Shown in pieces: positions 14,283-22,606 of a DNA stretch of 64,000 nucleotides (position 1 is the stretch's first letter; every line of letters starts with the position of its first letter). The notes under the pieces were generated by a model. That model saw nothing but the letters and a program-made list of their open reading frames with translations. It had not been told where the DNA came from and searched no databases. The position numbers and the translations under genes were made by a program. This stretch comes from Lachnospira sp. UBA3212 (GTDB lineage Bacteria > Bacillota > Clostridia > Lachnospirales > Lachnospiraceae): the NCBI GenBank assembly GCA_002363615.1, contig DEWK01000024.1, positions 1 to 64,000 on the forward strand, in the 5' to 3' direction.

Positions 14283-16916
14283 ATGTTCAAAAAGAGAGTA
14301 TTGGCCTTAGTTTTAAGTGCCAGCATGATTGTATCTCAGGCACCGGTTGCATTAGCAGATACAAGCACAGAAGAAGCATCAATTACAGCAGCTGTAACGA
14401 TCCAGTCTTATGCTGCCGGAAGCCTACTTGCTCCAATTAGTCAGGAAGAAGTTTCAAGTACAGAAGCAGAGGACTATGGTTTTACAGATGACTTTGATGG
14501 AGAAAAGGTATCGGCCTTAGATGCCCTTGTAAAGGCTACAGAACTTGTTTATGGAGATGATTTCACCAAAGAAACTGCAAGTGATTATCTTGTGGTAAGT
14601 GGTGGCCTCATTTCAAAATTCTTTGGTGTGGAAACATATGGTGCAGGTTTTTATATTAATCATATGTATCCACATGATGGAACCGCATCGGCATGGGGTG
14701 GCTACAATGGATATACCATCGCTAATGCGGAATTAAAGGATTGTGATACCATTGAATTTTTTGTTTACCAGGATGATAGTTATTTAGATTATTATACCTA
14801 TTTTGAAGAAGATGGGGAAAAATCATATGCCCTAGATGCAATTGCAGGGGAAGAGTTTACCCTAACCTTGAAAGGTTACTATTTAATGATGGGATACCAA
14901 GGGGAAGAGACCTGTATGAAACAGGAAGAAGCCATGGAAGGATTCCAGGTTTGCCTTTTAGATGAGAATGGCCAGACAAGCCCAATTTCGGGAGCGATTA
15001 CCGATGAGAACGGTCAGGCAAAACTCACTTTCCAAGAGCCGGGAACTTATCAGATTACTACTTTGGGAAGCAATCAGGATGAGGAATATCCAACCTATGC
15101 TCAACCAACCGTTGCAACTGTATATGTTACAGGTAAGGCCACTCCATCTTATGATGACGATTTGTGGTTACAGTACGACTACAAGGAACTTCGTCCTTCT
15201 GAGTCAGCTTATATCTATCCAAGAAGAGTAACACAGATTATTGATAGTCCGGTTAGCAACAAGGTTTCTAGACCAAACTTTCACTATGAAGTAGTGTCTG
15301 GTGATTCAGTTGCCCTTTCCTCTTATGATTCTAGAGAGAAGGTTCGTGTAGATGCTAAGAAGGAAGGAACCACGATTATCAAGGTTTCTTACGATGCGCT
15401 TTATGCCAACGAGAAAACCTATGCAGCCGTTTACCCTGCCAATGAAGCGTATGTGGTTTATCGGGTTTCAGAGAATCAGTCAAGTTGTACCGTAAGCACC
15501 GGTATTGATCTTACCAGTTATGATACCGTATACTTTGCAGAAGGTGATTCGATTGAATACACCTTTACTCCATCGGTAAGCGAGGAGTCTGCAAGCATTC
15601 AGTCTGTTACCGTTAATGGTAATTCAGTAAGTGCGAATGCAGATGGTTCTTATACCGTTGCTTTAGAAAACTGCGGTAATATCATTACTGTAACAGCACT
15701 TGATTCAGAAAACAAAGAAGCTAGTGTTAGCCAGGTGGTAGACGCAAGAAAGATTGCTGTAACCGTAGAGAATTTAACTGCAACAAGAGAGAATAACCAG
15801 ATTTTAGATGGCGATACCGTAAAGATTACTTTATCAGGAGTAGTTCTTCCGGTTTACAAGCTTGCTACCATTTACAATCCAACCGTTGGAGCATGGGGCA
15901 GTGAAAAGAGATACTTTGCTTATAGCTTAGATAATACCTCAGGAATCCAGTCCAGTGATTCAGATACAAGTATTTCAGAAGGTCAGTTACTTGCTTATGG
16001 TCACAGCCAGTATAGCAATGATGATATTTCAATTCAGGTAACCTTTGACAACTATGGAACGTATCATTTGACAGATGGACAGATCCACGAAGGATGGTGG
16101 GGTTCCGGACTTGGAGCAGACAAGCTTGTGGAAAATGGTGGTAAGGCAAATCTTAACGCACCGGTTTGTGTAGGAGATTTCTCAATACTTCCGGAAATTA
16201 CTCTTAAGGTAGCTGCAAAGAGCATTGATGAGTATAAGGCAGAGGCAAAAGCAGCAGAGGAGGAAGCATCTTCCAAGGCAGCAGAACTTGAGTCAGTAAG
16301 CAAGGCAGCAGAGGAAGCATCTTCCAAGGCAGCAGCAGAACTTGAGTCAGCAAACAAGGCAGCAGAGGAAGCATCTTCCAAGGCAGCAGCAGAGCTTGAG
16401 TCAGCAAGCAAGGCAGCAGAGGAAGCATCTTCCAAGGCAGCAGCAGCTGAGTCAGCAAAGAAGGTAGCAGAAGAGGCATCTTCTAAGGAAGCTGAAGTAA
16501 ATGAAATTATTAAAAATACGAATATTAGCCTTTGCAAGGAAGTAGAAGCTTTAAATCAGAAGTTAACCGAAGAGAAGATTGCTAGTGCAAAGAGTGCTGC
16601 TGTTACTTCATTAAAGGTTAAGATGACAAACAAGAAGGCAGTCAGCAAGGCATTAAAGAAGGGTAAGAGCAAGAAGGCCAAGATGACTATTTCATGGACC
16701 AAGGCTGATACCCAGAATGTAAAATATCAGGTATATTGTAAACTTGCATCAGGTAAGTATAAGTTAATTACCACTACTGAGTCATGCAGTATTAAGAATA
16801 CCGTAAAGCTTAGTAAGAAAAAGAAGAGTGTAAGTTACAAGATTATTCCTGTAACCACAGTAGATGGTTTAGAGTATAGTGGTCAAGCAGTAGTTAAGAC
16901 CATTAAGGGAAAATAA
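14283..16916 (+). CDS. Secreted DUF4430-like (transcobalamin-like) repeat protein under B12 control
   Basis: This 877-aa protein has a signal peptide cleaving after VALA (about residue 25). Residues about 55-170 resemble DUF4430, the domain related to the C-terminal part of transcobalamin: VSALDALVKATE, then GAGFYINHMYPHDG, then AELKDCDTIEFFVYQD. Ig-like beta domains follow. About five 18-residue Ala/Glu/Ser repeats (KAAEEASSKAAAELES, about 652-740) are predicted as a coiled-coil stalk, then a basic fibronectin-like domain closes the protein. No LPXTG or terminal membrane helix is seen. ATG 14283 follows AAAGGAGG; an upstream frame from 14019 lies inside the riboswitch. The cobalamin riboswitch suggests capture of corrinoids at the surface. 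This role is inference. Confidence 0.8.
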   Translation: MFKKRVLALVLSASMIVSQAPVALADTSTEEASITAAVTIQSYAAGSLLAPISQEEVSSTEAEDYGFTDDFDGEKVSALDALVKATELVYGDDFTKETASDYLVVSGGLISKFFGVETYGAGFYINHMYPHDGTASAWGGYNGYTIANAELKDCDTIEFFVYQDDSYLDYYTYFEEDGEKSYALDAIAGEEFTLTLKGYYLMMGYQGEETCMKQEEAMEGFQVCLLDENGQTSPISGAITDENGQAKLTFQEPGTYQITTLGSNQDEEYPTYAQPTVATVYVTGKATPSYDDDLWLQYDYKELRPSESAYIYPRRVTQIIDSPVSNKVSRPNFHYEVVSGDSVALSSYDSREKVRVDAKKEGTTIIKVSYDALYANEKTYAAVYPANEAYVVYRVSENQSSCTVSTGIDLTSYDTVYFAEGDSIEYTFTPSVSEESASIQSVTVNGNSVSANADGSYTVALENCGNIITVTALDSENKEASVSQVVDARKIAVTVENLTATRENNQILDGDTVKITLSGVVLPVYKLATIYNPTVGAWGSEKRYFAYSLDNTSGIQSSDSDTSISEGQLLAYGHSQYSNDDISIQVTFDNYGTYHLTDGQIHEGWWGSGLGADKLVENGGKANLNAPVCVGDFSILPEITLKVAAKSIDEYKAEAKAAEEEASSKAAELESVSKAAEEASSKAAAELESANKAAEEASSKAAAELESASKAAEEASSKAAAAESAKKVAEEASSKEAEVNEIIKNTNISLCKEVEALNQKLTEEKIASAKSAAVTSLKVKMTNKKAVSKALKKGKSKKAKMTISWTKADTQNVKYQVYCKLASGKYKLITTTESCSIKNTVKLSKKKKSVSYKIIPVTTVDGLEYSGQAVVKTIKGK
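16240..16490 (+). repeat. 54-bp tandem repeats encoding KAAEEASSKAAAELES units
   Basis: Four to five near-identical units containing GCAGAGGAAGCATCTTCCAA occur head to tail inside the secreted protein gene. They encode an Ala/Glu/Ser coiled coil. High DNA identity between units implies recent expansion and possible copy-number variation between strains. Confidence 0.85.
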
Positions 16917-16966
16917 AACTTACCGAAAAAAAGAAAGACTTGCGTCTTAGAATATGATACAATAAG

Positions 16967-17001
16967 GAGCGGCGAATCGACTCGGTCGATGCCGCTCTTT
17001 T
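16967..17001 (+). terminator. Hairpin with T run upstream of ABC-F gene
   Basis: GAGCGGC pairs with GCCGCTC and ATCGA with TCGAT around loop CTCGG, followed by TTTTATT. It probably terminates the secreted-protein transcript, but it sits only 24 bases before the ABC-F start and could also act as a leader attenuator. Confidence 0.6.
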
Positions 17002-17024
17002 ATTATGGAAAGCGAGGAAGCAAG

Positions 17025-18578
17025 ATGAGCATATTGAATGTAGAACATTTGTCCCACGGATTTGGAGACCGCGCAATTTTTGAAGACGTGTCTTTTCGCT
17101 TGTTAAAGGGAGAACACATTGGATTAGTAGGTGCCAATGGTGAGGGAAAGTCCACATTTATGAGTATTATTACCGGAAAACTTCAGCCGGACGAAGGAAA
17201 GGTGGAGTGGGCAAAACATGTATCGGTAGGTTATTTGGACCAACATGCGGTTTTAAAGGCGGGAATGACCATTGAGGATGTTTTAAAGTCAGCCTTTGAT
17301 GAAATGTTCCGGATGGAAGAACGTGCCAACGAACTCTACGGTCTAATGGCAGAGGCAGATGCTGACCGGATGGCAGAATATATGGAAGAGGCAGGAACTA
17401 TTCAGGAACTTTTAACTGCCCATGATTTTTATTTGATTGATTCTAAGGTAAGCGAGGTAGCAAGAGCCTTAGGATTAATGGATTTAGGCTTAGATAAAGA
17501 TGTCACCGACCTTTCCGGCGGACAAAGAACCAAGGTCCTTTTGGCAAAGCTCTTGTTGGAAAAACCGGAGATTCTTCTTTTAGACGAGCCTACCAATTAC
17601 CTAGATGAGGAACATATTGCTTGGTTAAAGCGTTACCTGCTAGACTATGAGAATGCCTTTATCCTGATCTCACACGATATCCCATTTTTAAATTCGGTGA
17701 TTAATATTATCTACCATATGGCTGATAAGAAGCTTTCTCGTTATGTGGGAGATTATGATCATTTCCAGGAAGTCTACGAGATGCAGAAGCAACAGCAGGA
17801 GCAGGCATACCAGCGCCAGCAGCAGGAAATCGCAGAACTTAAGGACTTTGTTGCAAGAAATAAGGCGAGAGTTGCCACAAGAAATATGGCCAAGTCTCGT
17901 CAAAAGAAGTTAGATAAGATGGAACGAATCGAAAAGGTTCATGAAAAACCAAAGCCGGAATTTCATTTTCTTTATTCCAAGGCGCCGGGGCGATTTTTGT
18001 TTACTACAAAGGATTTGGTGATAGGTTATGATGAACCCCTGTCTTCCCCCTTAAATCTTGAGATGGAGAGAGGAAGTCGCATTGTTTTAACTGGAGCCAA
18101 TGGAATTGGAAAGTCCACTCTCCTAAAGTCCTTGTTGGGAATCATAAAGCCTTTAGAAGGTCAGGTGGAACTGGGAGAGGGAATGGAAATAGGCTACTTT
18201 GAGCAGGAGATGGCCCCAGACCTTACCACTACTTGCCTAGAGGAGATTTGGAATGAATTTCCGGGCTTTAGTCAGTATGAGGTTCGTTCGGCCCTGGCAA
18301 AATGTGGCTTAACCACCAATCATATTGAAAGTCTGGTTCGTATTTTATCCGGTGGAGAGCAGGCAAAGGTTCGTCTTTGCAAATTAATGAATCGGGCTTC
18401 TAACCTCTTGGTCTTAGATGAGCCAACCAATCACTTAGATCCGGATGCCAAGGATGAATTAAAAAGAGCCCTTTTGGAATACAAGGGAAGCATCTTAATG
18501 GTTTGTCACGAACCTGAGTTTTATCAGGATATTGCCAGCGAGATTTGGGACTGTAGCAAGTGGACCACCAAATTGTAA
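17025..18578 (+). CDS. ABC-F family ATPase (ribosome-associated)
   Basis: The 517-aa protein has two ABC domains and no membrane part: Walker A GANGEGKST and GANGIGKST, signatures LSGGQRTK and LSGGEQAK, Walker B ILLLDEPTNYLD and LLVLDEPTNHLD. They are joined by a Gln/Lys-rich linker (about residues 240-305) with a coiled-coil hairpin that in this family enters the ribosomal E site. The linker and size resemble the YbiT/YkpA branch rather than resistance proteins. ATG 17025 follows GCGAGGAAG. Its stop precedes tcdA by 14 bases, which suggests co-translation. Confidence 0.88.
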   Translation: MSILNVEHLSHGFGDRAIFEDVSFRLLKGEHIGLVGANGEGKSTFMSIITGKLQPDEGKVEWAKHVSVGYLDQHAVLKAGMTIEDVLKSAFDEMFRMEERANELYGLMAEADADRMAEYMEEAGTIQELLTAHDFYLIDSKVSEVARALGLMDLGLDKDVTDLSGGQRTKVLLAKLLLEKPEILLLDEPTNYLDEEHIAWLKRYLLDYENAFILISHDIPFLNSVINIIYHMADKKLSRYVGDYDHFQEVYEMQKQQQEQAYQRQQQEIAELKDFVARNKARVATRNMAKSRQKKLDKMERIEKVHEKPKPEFHFLYSKAPGRFLFTTKDLVIGYDEPLSSPLNLEMERGSRIVLTGANGIGKSTLLKSLLGIIKPLEGQVELGEGMEIGYFEQEMAPDLTTTCLEEIWNEFPGFSQYEVRSALAKCGLTTNHIESLVRILSGGEQAKVRLCKLMNRASNLLVLDEPTNHLDPDAKDELKRALLEYKGSILMVCHEPEFYQDIASEIWDCSKWTTKL

Positions 18579-18592
18579 AACCGGAGGAATTT

Positions 18593-19336
18593 ATGAGAGA
18601 AGAATTTATTAGGAGCGCAAGGCTTTTAGGACAGGAAAATATCGAGAGGCTTTTGAATGCAAGAGTCGCTGTTTTTGGTGTCGGTGGAGTGGGCGGCTAT
18701 GTGGTAGAGGCTTTGGTTCGGTCGGGCATCGGTCAGCTTGATTTAATCGATAGCGACCGGGTGGTCCTAAGTAATATCAACCGCCAGATTATCGCCAGCC
18801 ATGAAAGCCTTGGAGAATACAAGGTAGATGTCGCAGAGAAACGCTGTAAGGAAATTAATCCTCAGGTAATAATTAACAAGTATCCGATTTTTTATCTTCC
18901 TGAGACAGCAGACCAGTTTGATTTTAGCAAGTATGATTATGTGGTGGATGCCATTGATACGGTGTCGGGAAAAATCCAGTTGGTTCTGGCAGCAAAAGAG
19001 GCAGGGGTTCCTATTATCTGTTCCATGGGAGCCGGAAATAAGCTGGATCCCACCGCTTTTGAGGTGGCAGATCTTTCTAAAACCTCCGTTTGTCCTTTGG
19101 CAAAAACTATGCGGTATGAATTAAAAAAACGAGGAATTAAAAATTTAAAGGTAGTGTATTCCAGGGAAGAAGTACGAATACCACTGGAAATCTATCAAGA
19201 AGTTGAGGGACAAAGACCAAGTCCCGGTTCCCTAGCTTTTGTGCCAGCGGTTGCAGGATTAATCCTTGCAGGCGAAGTAGTAAAGGACCTTTGCGATCCT
19301 GCCTATTTTGCCAAAACAAAAAATCAGAATAAATAA
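18593..19336 (+). CDS. tcdA: tRNA threonylcarbamoyladenosine dehydratase TcdA
   Basis: An E1-like fold is seen with VFGVGGVGGYVVEALVRSG, DSDRVVLSNINRQI and AIDTVSGK, then ICSMGAGNKLDPT and RPSPGSLAFVPAVAG, all typical of TcdA/CsdL. The enzyme cyclises t6A37 in tRNA using ATP. It is 247 aa, the normal size. ATG 18593 follows CCGGAGGA; the longer frame overlapping the ABC-F gene was rejected. It is distinguished from ThiF by this C-terminal region and by context. Confidence 0.9.
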   Translation: MREEFIRSARLLGQENIERLLNARVAVFGVGGVGGYVVEALVRSGIGQLDLIDSDRVVLSNINRQIIASHESLGEYKVDVAEKRCKEINPQVIINKYPIFYLPETADQFDFSKYDYVVDAIDTVSGKIQLVLAAKEAGVPIICSMGAGNKLDPTAFEVADLSKTSVCPLAKTMRYELKKRGIKNLKVVYSREEVRIPLEIYQEVEGQRPSPGSLAFVPAVAGLILAGEVVKDLCDPAYFAKTKNQNK

Positions 19337-19337
19337 A

Positions 19338-19374
19338 AAATAGCTGTCCCACACAAAATGTAGGACAGCTATTT
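19338..19374. terminator. Bidirectional terminator between tcdA and pntB
   Basis: AAATAGCTGTCC (19338-19349) pairs with GGACAGCTATTT (19363-19374), with A- and T-rich flanks. It can serve both converging operons. Confidence 0.88.
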
Positions 19375-19396
19375 GTATTTTTAAATTAGATTTGAT

Positions 19397-20818
19397 TTAC
19401 TCATCATCAAACTCACTTACTAATTGAGCAAGGGTCTGCTTAGCATCACCATAAATCATTAAGGTGTTGTCGTTTGTAAAGAGTGGGTTCTGGATACCAG
19501 AGAATCCTGTACCGGCACCTCTCTTTAATACGAATACAGTTCTTGCCTCGTAAGCCTTGATAATAGGCATTCCGTAGATAGGAGATGACTCATCGGTTTC
19601 AGCATCTGGGTTAACTACGTCATTTGCACCGATTACAATGGCAACATCCTGCATTGACATCTGAGCGTTCATCTCATCACCGGTCTTTAACTGCTCATAA
19701 GGAACGTTAGCCTCAGCTAAAAGTACGTTCATATGACCAGGCATACGACCAGCAACCGAGTGGATTGCGTAATTAACTTCTGCACCATTTGCCTCAAGAC
19801 GGTCAGCTAATTCCTTAACGGTGTGCTGAGCTTGAGCAACGGCCATACCATAACCGGGAACGAAACATACGCTGTTTGCTGCCTCAAGGATTAAGTAAGC
19901 ATCTTCCGGAGAGATTGACTTAGGCTCTTTTGCTACGCCATCCCCCTTAGCCTTCTTAGCACCGAAGGTTCCGAATAATAAGGCGTAAAGAGTTCTGTTC
20001 ATAGCCTTACACATGATTAAGGTAAGGATGAGACCGGAAGCACCAACTAAACATCCTGAAACAACAAGTACGGTATTGCTGATTGCGAAACCTGCAAATG
20101 CAGCAGCAAGACCTGAAAATGCATTTAAAAGTGAGATAATAACTGGCATATCTCCACCACCGATGGTAACAACCATAGTAAGACCAAGGATTAAGAATAC
20201 TACAGTAGTAATACATACGCCGATAAATTCCGCATTGTTAATAGCAGATGGATTAAGAGTATAAATCACGATTCCTGCTAAACCGATGACTAAGAGAATT
20301 GCATTCACCTGGTTCTTAGCCGGGATACGGATCTGCTTCTTAAACATCTTACCGGAAAGCTTACCCCAAGCTACAACAGAACCGGTAAATGCGATTGCAC
20401 CGATTGCGATGGTAAGACCAAGGGTAATAGAGGTAAAGATTTCCTTGTCAGCTCCGCGTGCTGTATCATCAACAATGAACTGTGAAAGTGCAACTAAAAG
20501 AGAAGAAAGACCACCAAAACCGTTGAATAAAGCAACGAGCTCAGGCATACCGGTCATCTCAACCTTCTTAGACCATACGGCACCAATGACTGCACCAACA
20601 AGAACAGAAGCAGCGATAGCAACGTAACCGGTGAGACCGCCCTTAATTACCTCGCTTTCGGTTAATACGGTAATACAAGCGATTGCCATACCAACAGCTG
20701 AATAAGCGTTACCCTTACGGGCTGTATCAGCCTTACCCAAAAGCTTAATACCACGGATAAAGAAGATACTTGAAATCATATAAAGAATAGGGACAATTAA
20801 ATCATTGTAAGCCTTCAT
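19397..20818 (-). CDS. pntB: NAD(P) transhydrogenase subunit beta
   Basis: The 473-aa subunit has about nine membrane helices in the first 270 residues and a C-terminal NADP(H)-binding domain with the characteristic YGMAVAQAQH, HPVAGRMPGHMNVLLAEA-like segment (here IHSVAGRMPGHM) and VIGANDVVNPDA. With PntAA and PntAB it couples proton entry to hydride transfer from NADH to NADP+. Its ATG overlaps the stop codon of the pntAB gene by one base, so the three are translationally coupled. Confidence 0.95.
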   Translation of the reverse strand: MKAYNDLIVPILYMISSIFFIRGIKLLGKADTARKGNAYSAVGMAIACITVLTESEVIKGGLTGYVAIAASVLVGAVIGAVWSKKVEMTGMPELVALFNGFGGLSSLLVALSQFIVDDTARGADKEIFTSITLGLTIAIGAIAFTGSVVAWGKLSGKMFKKQIRIPAKNQVNAILLVIGLAGIVIYTLNPSAINNAEFIGVCITTVVFLILGLTMVVTIGGGDMPVIISLLNAFSGLAAAFAGFAISNTVLVVSGCLVGASGLILTLIMCKAMNRTLYALLFGTFGAKKAKGDGVAKEPKSISPEDAYLILEAANSVCFVPGYGMAVAQAQHTVKELADRLEANGAEVNYAIHSVAGRMPGHMNVLLAEANVPYEQLKTGDEMNAQMSMQDVAIVIGANDVVNPDAETDESSPIYGMPIIKAYEARTVFVLKRGAGTGFSGIQNPLFTNDNTLMIYGDAKQTLAQLVSEFDDE

Positions 20819-21135
20819 TATTTGTTGCCCTCCTTCTTATCATCTTTCTTCTTGAACATACCAAGCATACGGTCGGTTACCATGTAACCACCAATTACGT
20901 TGATTGTTGCAAATACGATTGCTGCAATTCCAAGAACAAGGCCGATGGTAGGGTGGCCGCTTTTAGCTGCTGCAGTTGCGGTAACAGTAATAGCACCAAC
21001 GATGGTAATACCGGAAATCGCGTTTGTACCTGACATTAAAGGTGTGTGTAACTGTGAAGGTACCTTAGAAATTAATTCTGTACCTAAGAAAGCCGCAATT
21101 ACGAACACGAATACTAACATGATCATATTACTCAT
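20818..21135 (-). CDS. pntAB: NAD(P) transhydrogenase alpha subunit, membrane part
   Basis: This 105-aa membrane subunit has three helices: IMLVFVFVIAAFLGTELI, an ISGITIVGAITVTATAA stretch and a VLGIAAIVFATINVIGGYMV stretch, followed by TDRMLGMFKKKDDKK. It corresponds to the C-terminal membrane domain of fused PntA proteins. It sits between pntAA and pntB with 2-base and overlapping junctions, as in other split transhydrogenases. Confidence 0.93.
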   Translation of the reverse strand: MSNMIMLVFVFVIAAFLGTELISKVPSQLHTPLMSGTNAISGITIVGAITVTATAAAKSGHPTIGLVLGIAAIVFATINVIGGYMVTDRMLGMFKKKDDKKEGNK

Positions 21136-21137
21136 TT

Positions 21138-22271
21138 TTACTTATTACCTCCTTTGAATCTCTCATGAATGATTGCTCCGTCCTTTGTGATCAGACAACC
21201 CTTCATAATCTCGTCTTCCAGATTTATCTCAACCTGCTTTGTTTCCTTATTATAAAAATGAGTAAGGAAGGCAGCGATATTTCCAGAGAACATCTTAGAA
21301 GCATCAAATGGTACTTGTCTTTCAAGAAGGTCACCAGGAAGAATAGTTACGCCATTCTCGGTAACAACGGTTTCACCTGGCTTGCTTCCCTCAACATTAC
21401 CACCTGTAGTAACAGCCATATCTACAACAATAGAACCAGGCTGCATACGATCAAGCATATCCTTAGTAATAAGGATAGGAGCCTTACGACCGAATACCTT
21501 AGCGGTGGTAATTACAATATTTGACTTTTCACAAGCCTTTGCCTGTCCTTCACGCTGTAAAGCAACCTGCTCAGGAGTAAGCTCTTTTGCATATCCCTGT
21601 TCTGTCTGACCCATCTCGCCTAAGTCAATCTTAAGGAAGCTTGCTCCTAAAGACTTAACCTGCTCTTCAACAACTGGTCTGGTATCGAAGGCATCAACTC
21701 GTGCACCTAATCTCTTTGCGGTAGCGATAGCCTGAAGACCTGCTACACCAACACCAATGATGAATACACGGGCTGGTGAAATAGTACCTGCAGGTGTCAT
21801 CATCATAGGGAATACCTTTGGAAGGTGAGCGGCAGCATTAATCACTGCAACATAACCAGCCAAAGAGGTCTGTGAGGACTGAACGTCCATCTTCTGTGCA
21901 AGTGTAGTACGTGGAATCATCTCCAATGATACTGCACTAACTCCCTTATTTGCCATGTCATCTAATAAGTCCTTTTCATTAAATGGATCAAGGTAAGATA
22001 AGTGGAGGGTACCCTTCCTTAAACCGTCTGTAGTTTCTGGCTTTAAGATTCTGGCAACAATATCTGCCTTAGCATAACCGTCTTCGTTGGAAGCTACAAT
22101 TTCAGCACCGGCCTTCTTGTAGTCCTCATCGGTAAAACCAGACTTTAAACCAGCGTTTGAAACAACGTAGATCTTGAGTTCCATTGAAACAAGTCTCTTA
22201 ACGTCTGCTGGAATTAAAGCTACTCGAGTTTCTAAAGGATCAACTTCTTTACAAACTAAAACATTATTCAT
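21138..22271 (-). CDS. pntAA: NAD(P) transhydrogenase alpha subunit, NAD-binding part
   Basis: The 377-aa soluble domain I of the transhydrogenase binds NAD(H). It has the alanine-dehydrogenase-like fold with SLEMIPRTTLAQKMDVQSSQ, the Rossmann loop FIIGVGVAGLQAIATAKRLGA and the MAVTTGGNVEGS segment. ATG 22271 follows AAAGGAG on the minus strand. It heads the pntAA-pntAB-pntB operon with a good promoter at 22297-22325 and a Rex-like dyad further upstream, implying redox control. Confidence 0.95.
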   Translation of the reverse strand: MNNVLVCKEVDPLETRVALIPADVKRLVSMELKIYVVSNAGLKSGFTDEDYKKAGAEIVASNEDGYAKADIVARILKPETTDGLRKGTLHLSYLDPFNEKDLLDDMANKGVSAVSLEMIPRTTLAQKMDVQSSQTSLAGYVAVINAAAHLPKVFPMMMTPAGTISPARVFIIGVGVAGLQAIATAKRLGARVDAFDTRPVVEEQVKSLGASFLKIDLGEMGQTEQGYAKELTPEQVALQREGQAKACEKSNIVITTAKVFGRKAPILITKDMLDRMQPGSIVVDMAVTTGGNVEGSKPGETVVTENGVTILPGDLLERQVPFDASKMFSGNIAAFLTHFYNKETKQVEINLEDEIMKGCLITKDGAIIHERFKGGNK

Positions 22272-22296
22272 AATAGCTCCTTTCTTTAACTAGATA

Positions 22297-22325
22297 AATA
22301 TAGCGGACTTTACGAAAAAATGCAA
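22297..22325 (-). promoter_or_regulatory. Promoter of the pnt operon
   Basis: On the minus strand TTGCAT (22325-22320) is followed after 17 bases by TATATT (22302-22297), about 26 bases before the pntAA ATG. Confidence 0.65.
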
Positions 22326-22353
22326 TAGGTTTGAGTTAGTTACCGCTAACAAA

Positions 22354-22371
22354 TTGATAAAAAATTATCAA
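22354..22371. promoter_or_regulatory. Rex-like operator upstream of pnt
   Basis: The dyad TTGATAA-AAAA-TTATCAA is perfect and has the 7-4-7 spacing of Rex (NADH/NAD+-sensing repressor) sites, whose common form in Clostridia is TTGTTAA-N4-TTAACAA. It lies about 30 bases upstream of the pnt -35 box. The match differs from that form at one position per half-site. Confidence 0.45.
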
Positions 22372-22376
22372 TTTTT

Positions 22377-22412
22377 AAAAAGCCTGTCATCCCTTTATTT
22401 ACGGGCTTTTTT
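22377..22412. terminator. Terminator-like hairpin in the divergent pnt/sensor region
   Basis: AAAAAGCCTGT pairs with ACGGGCTTTTT around a 13-base loop. It lies in the 335-base gap between pntAA and the sensor gene. The gap otherwise holds the two promoters and the Rex-like dyad. What it terminates is unclear, because neither known promoter reads through it. Confidence 0.5.
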
Positions 22413-22505
22413 GAAGAAGTGAATGAGTGATTGTATTTTTTTGTACTTTGTATTTTTTTATAATTTATTTTCACTTCCTGGGACTACAAACACCCAAATG
22501 GTTGG

Positions 22506-22535
22506 TTGACAGGATAAATCAGCATTTGATATATT
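22506..22535 (+). promoter_or_regulatory. Promoter of the split-kinase operon
   Basis: TTGACA (22506-22511), an 18-base spacer and TATATT (22530-22535) precede the first sensor gene by about 70 bases. Confidence 0.6.
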
Positions 22536-22606
22536 GAGCGTGTATGTGTTGTAACTTGCTTGGGGGATAAGCTCCAAGCGAGGTTTGACAAGGAAGGAGA
22601 AGAGGC

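Noticed and set aside
16240..16490. CRISPR-like array
   Set aside because: Units are contiguous and in frame with the protein, with no unique spacers.
16064..16537. Long minus-strand frames rich in Ala/Ser/Leu
   Set aside because: They mirror the 54-bp repeats of the sense gene and have no ribosome site or homology.
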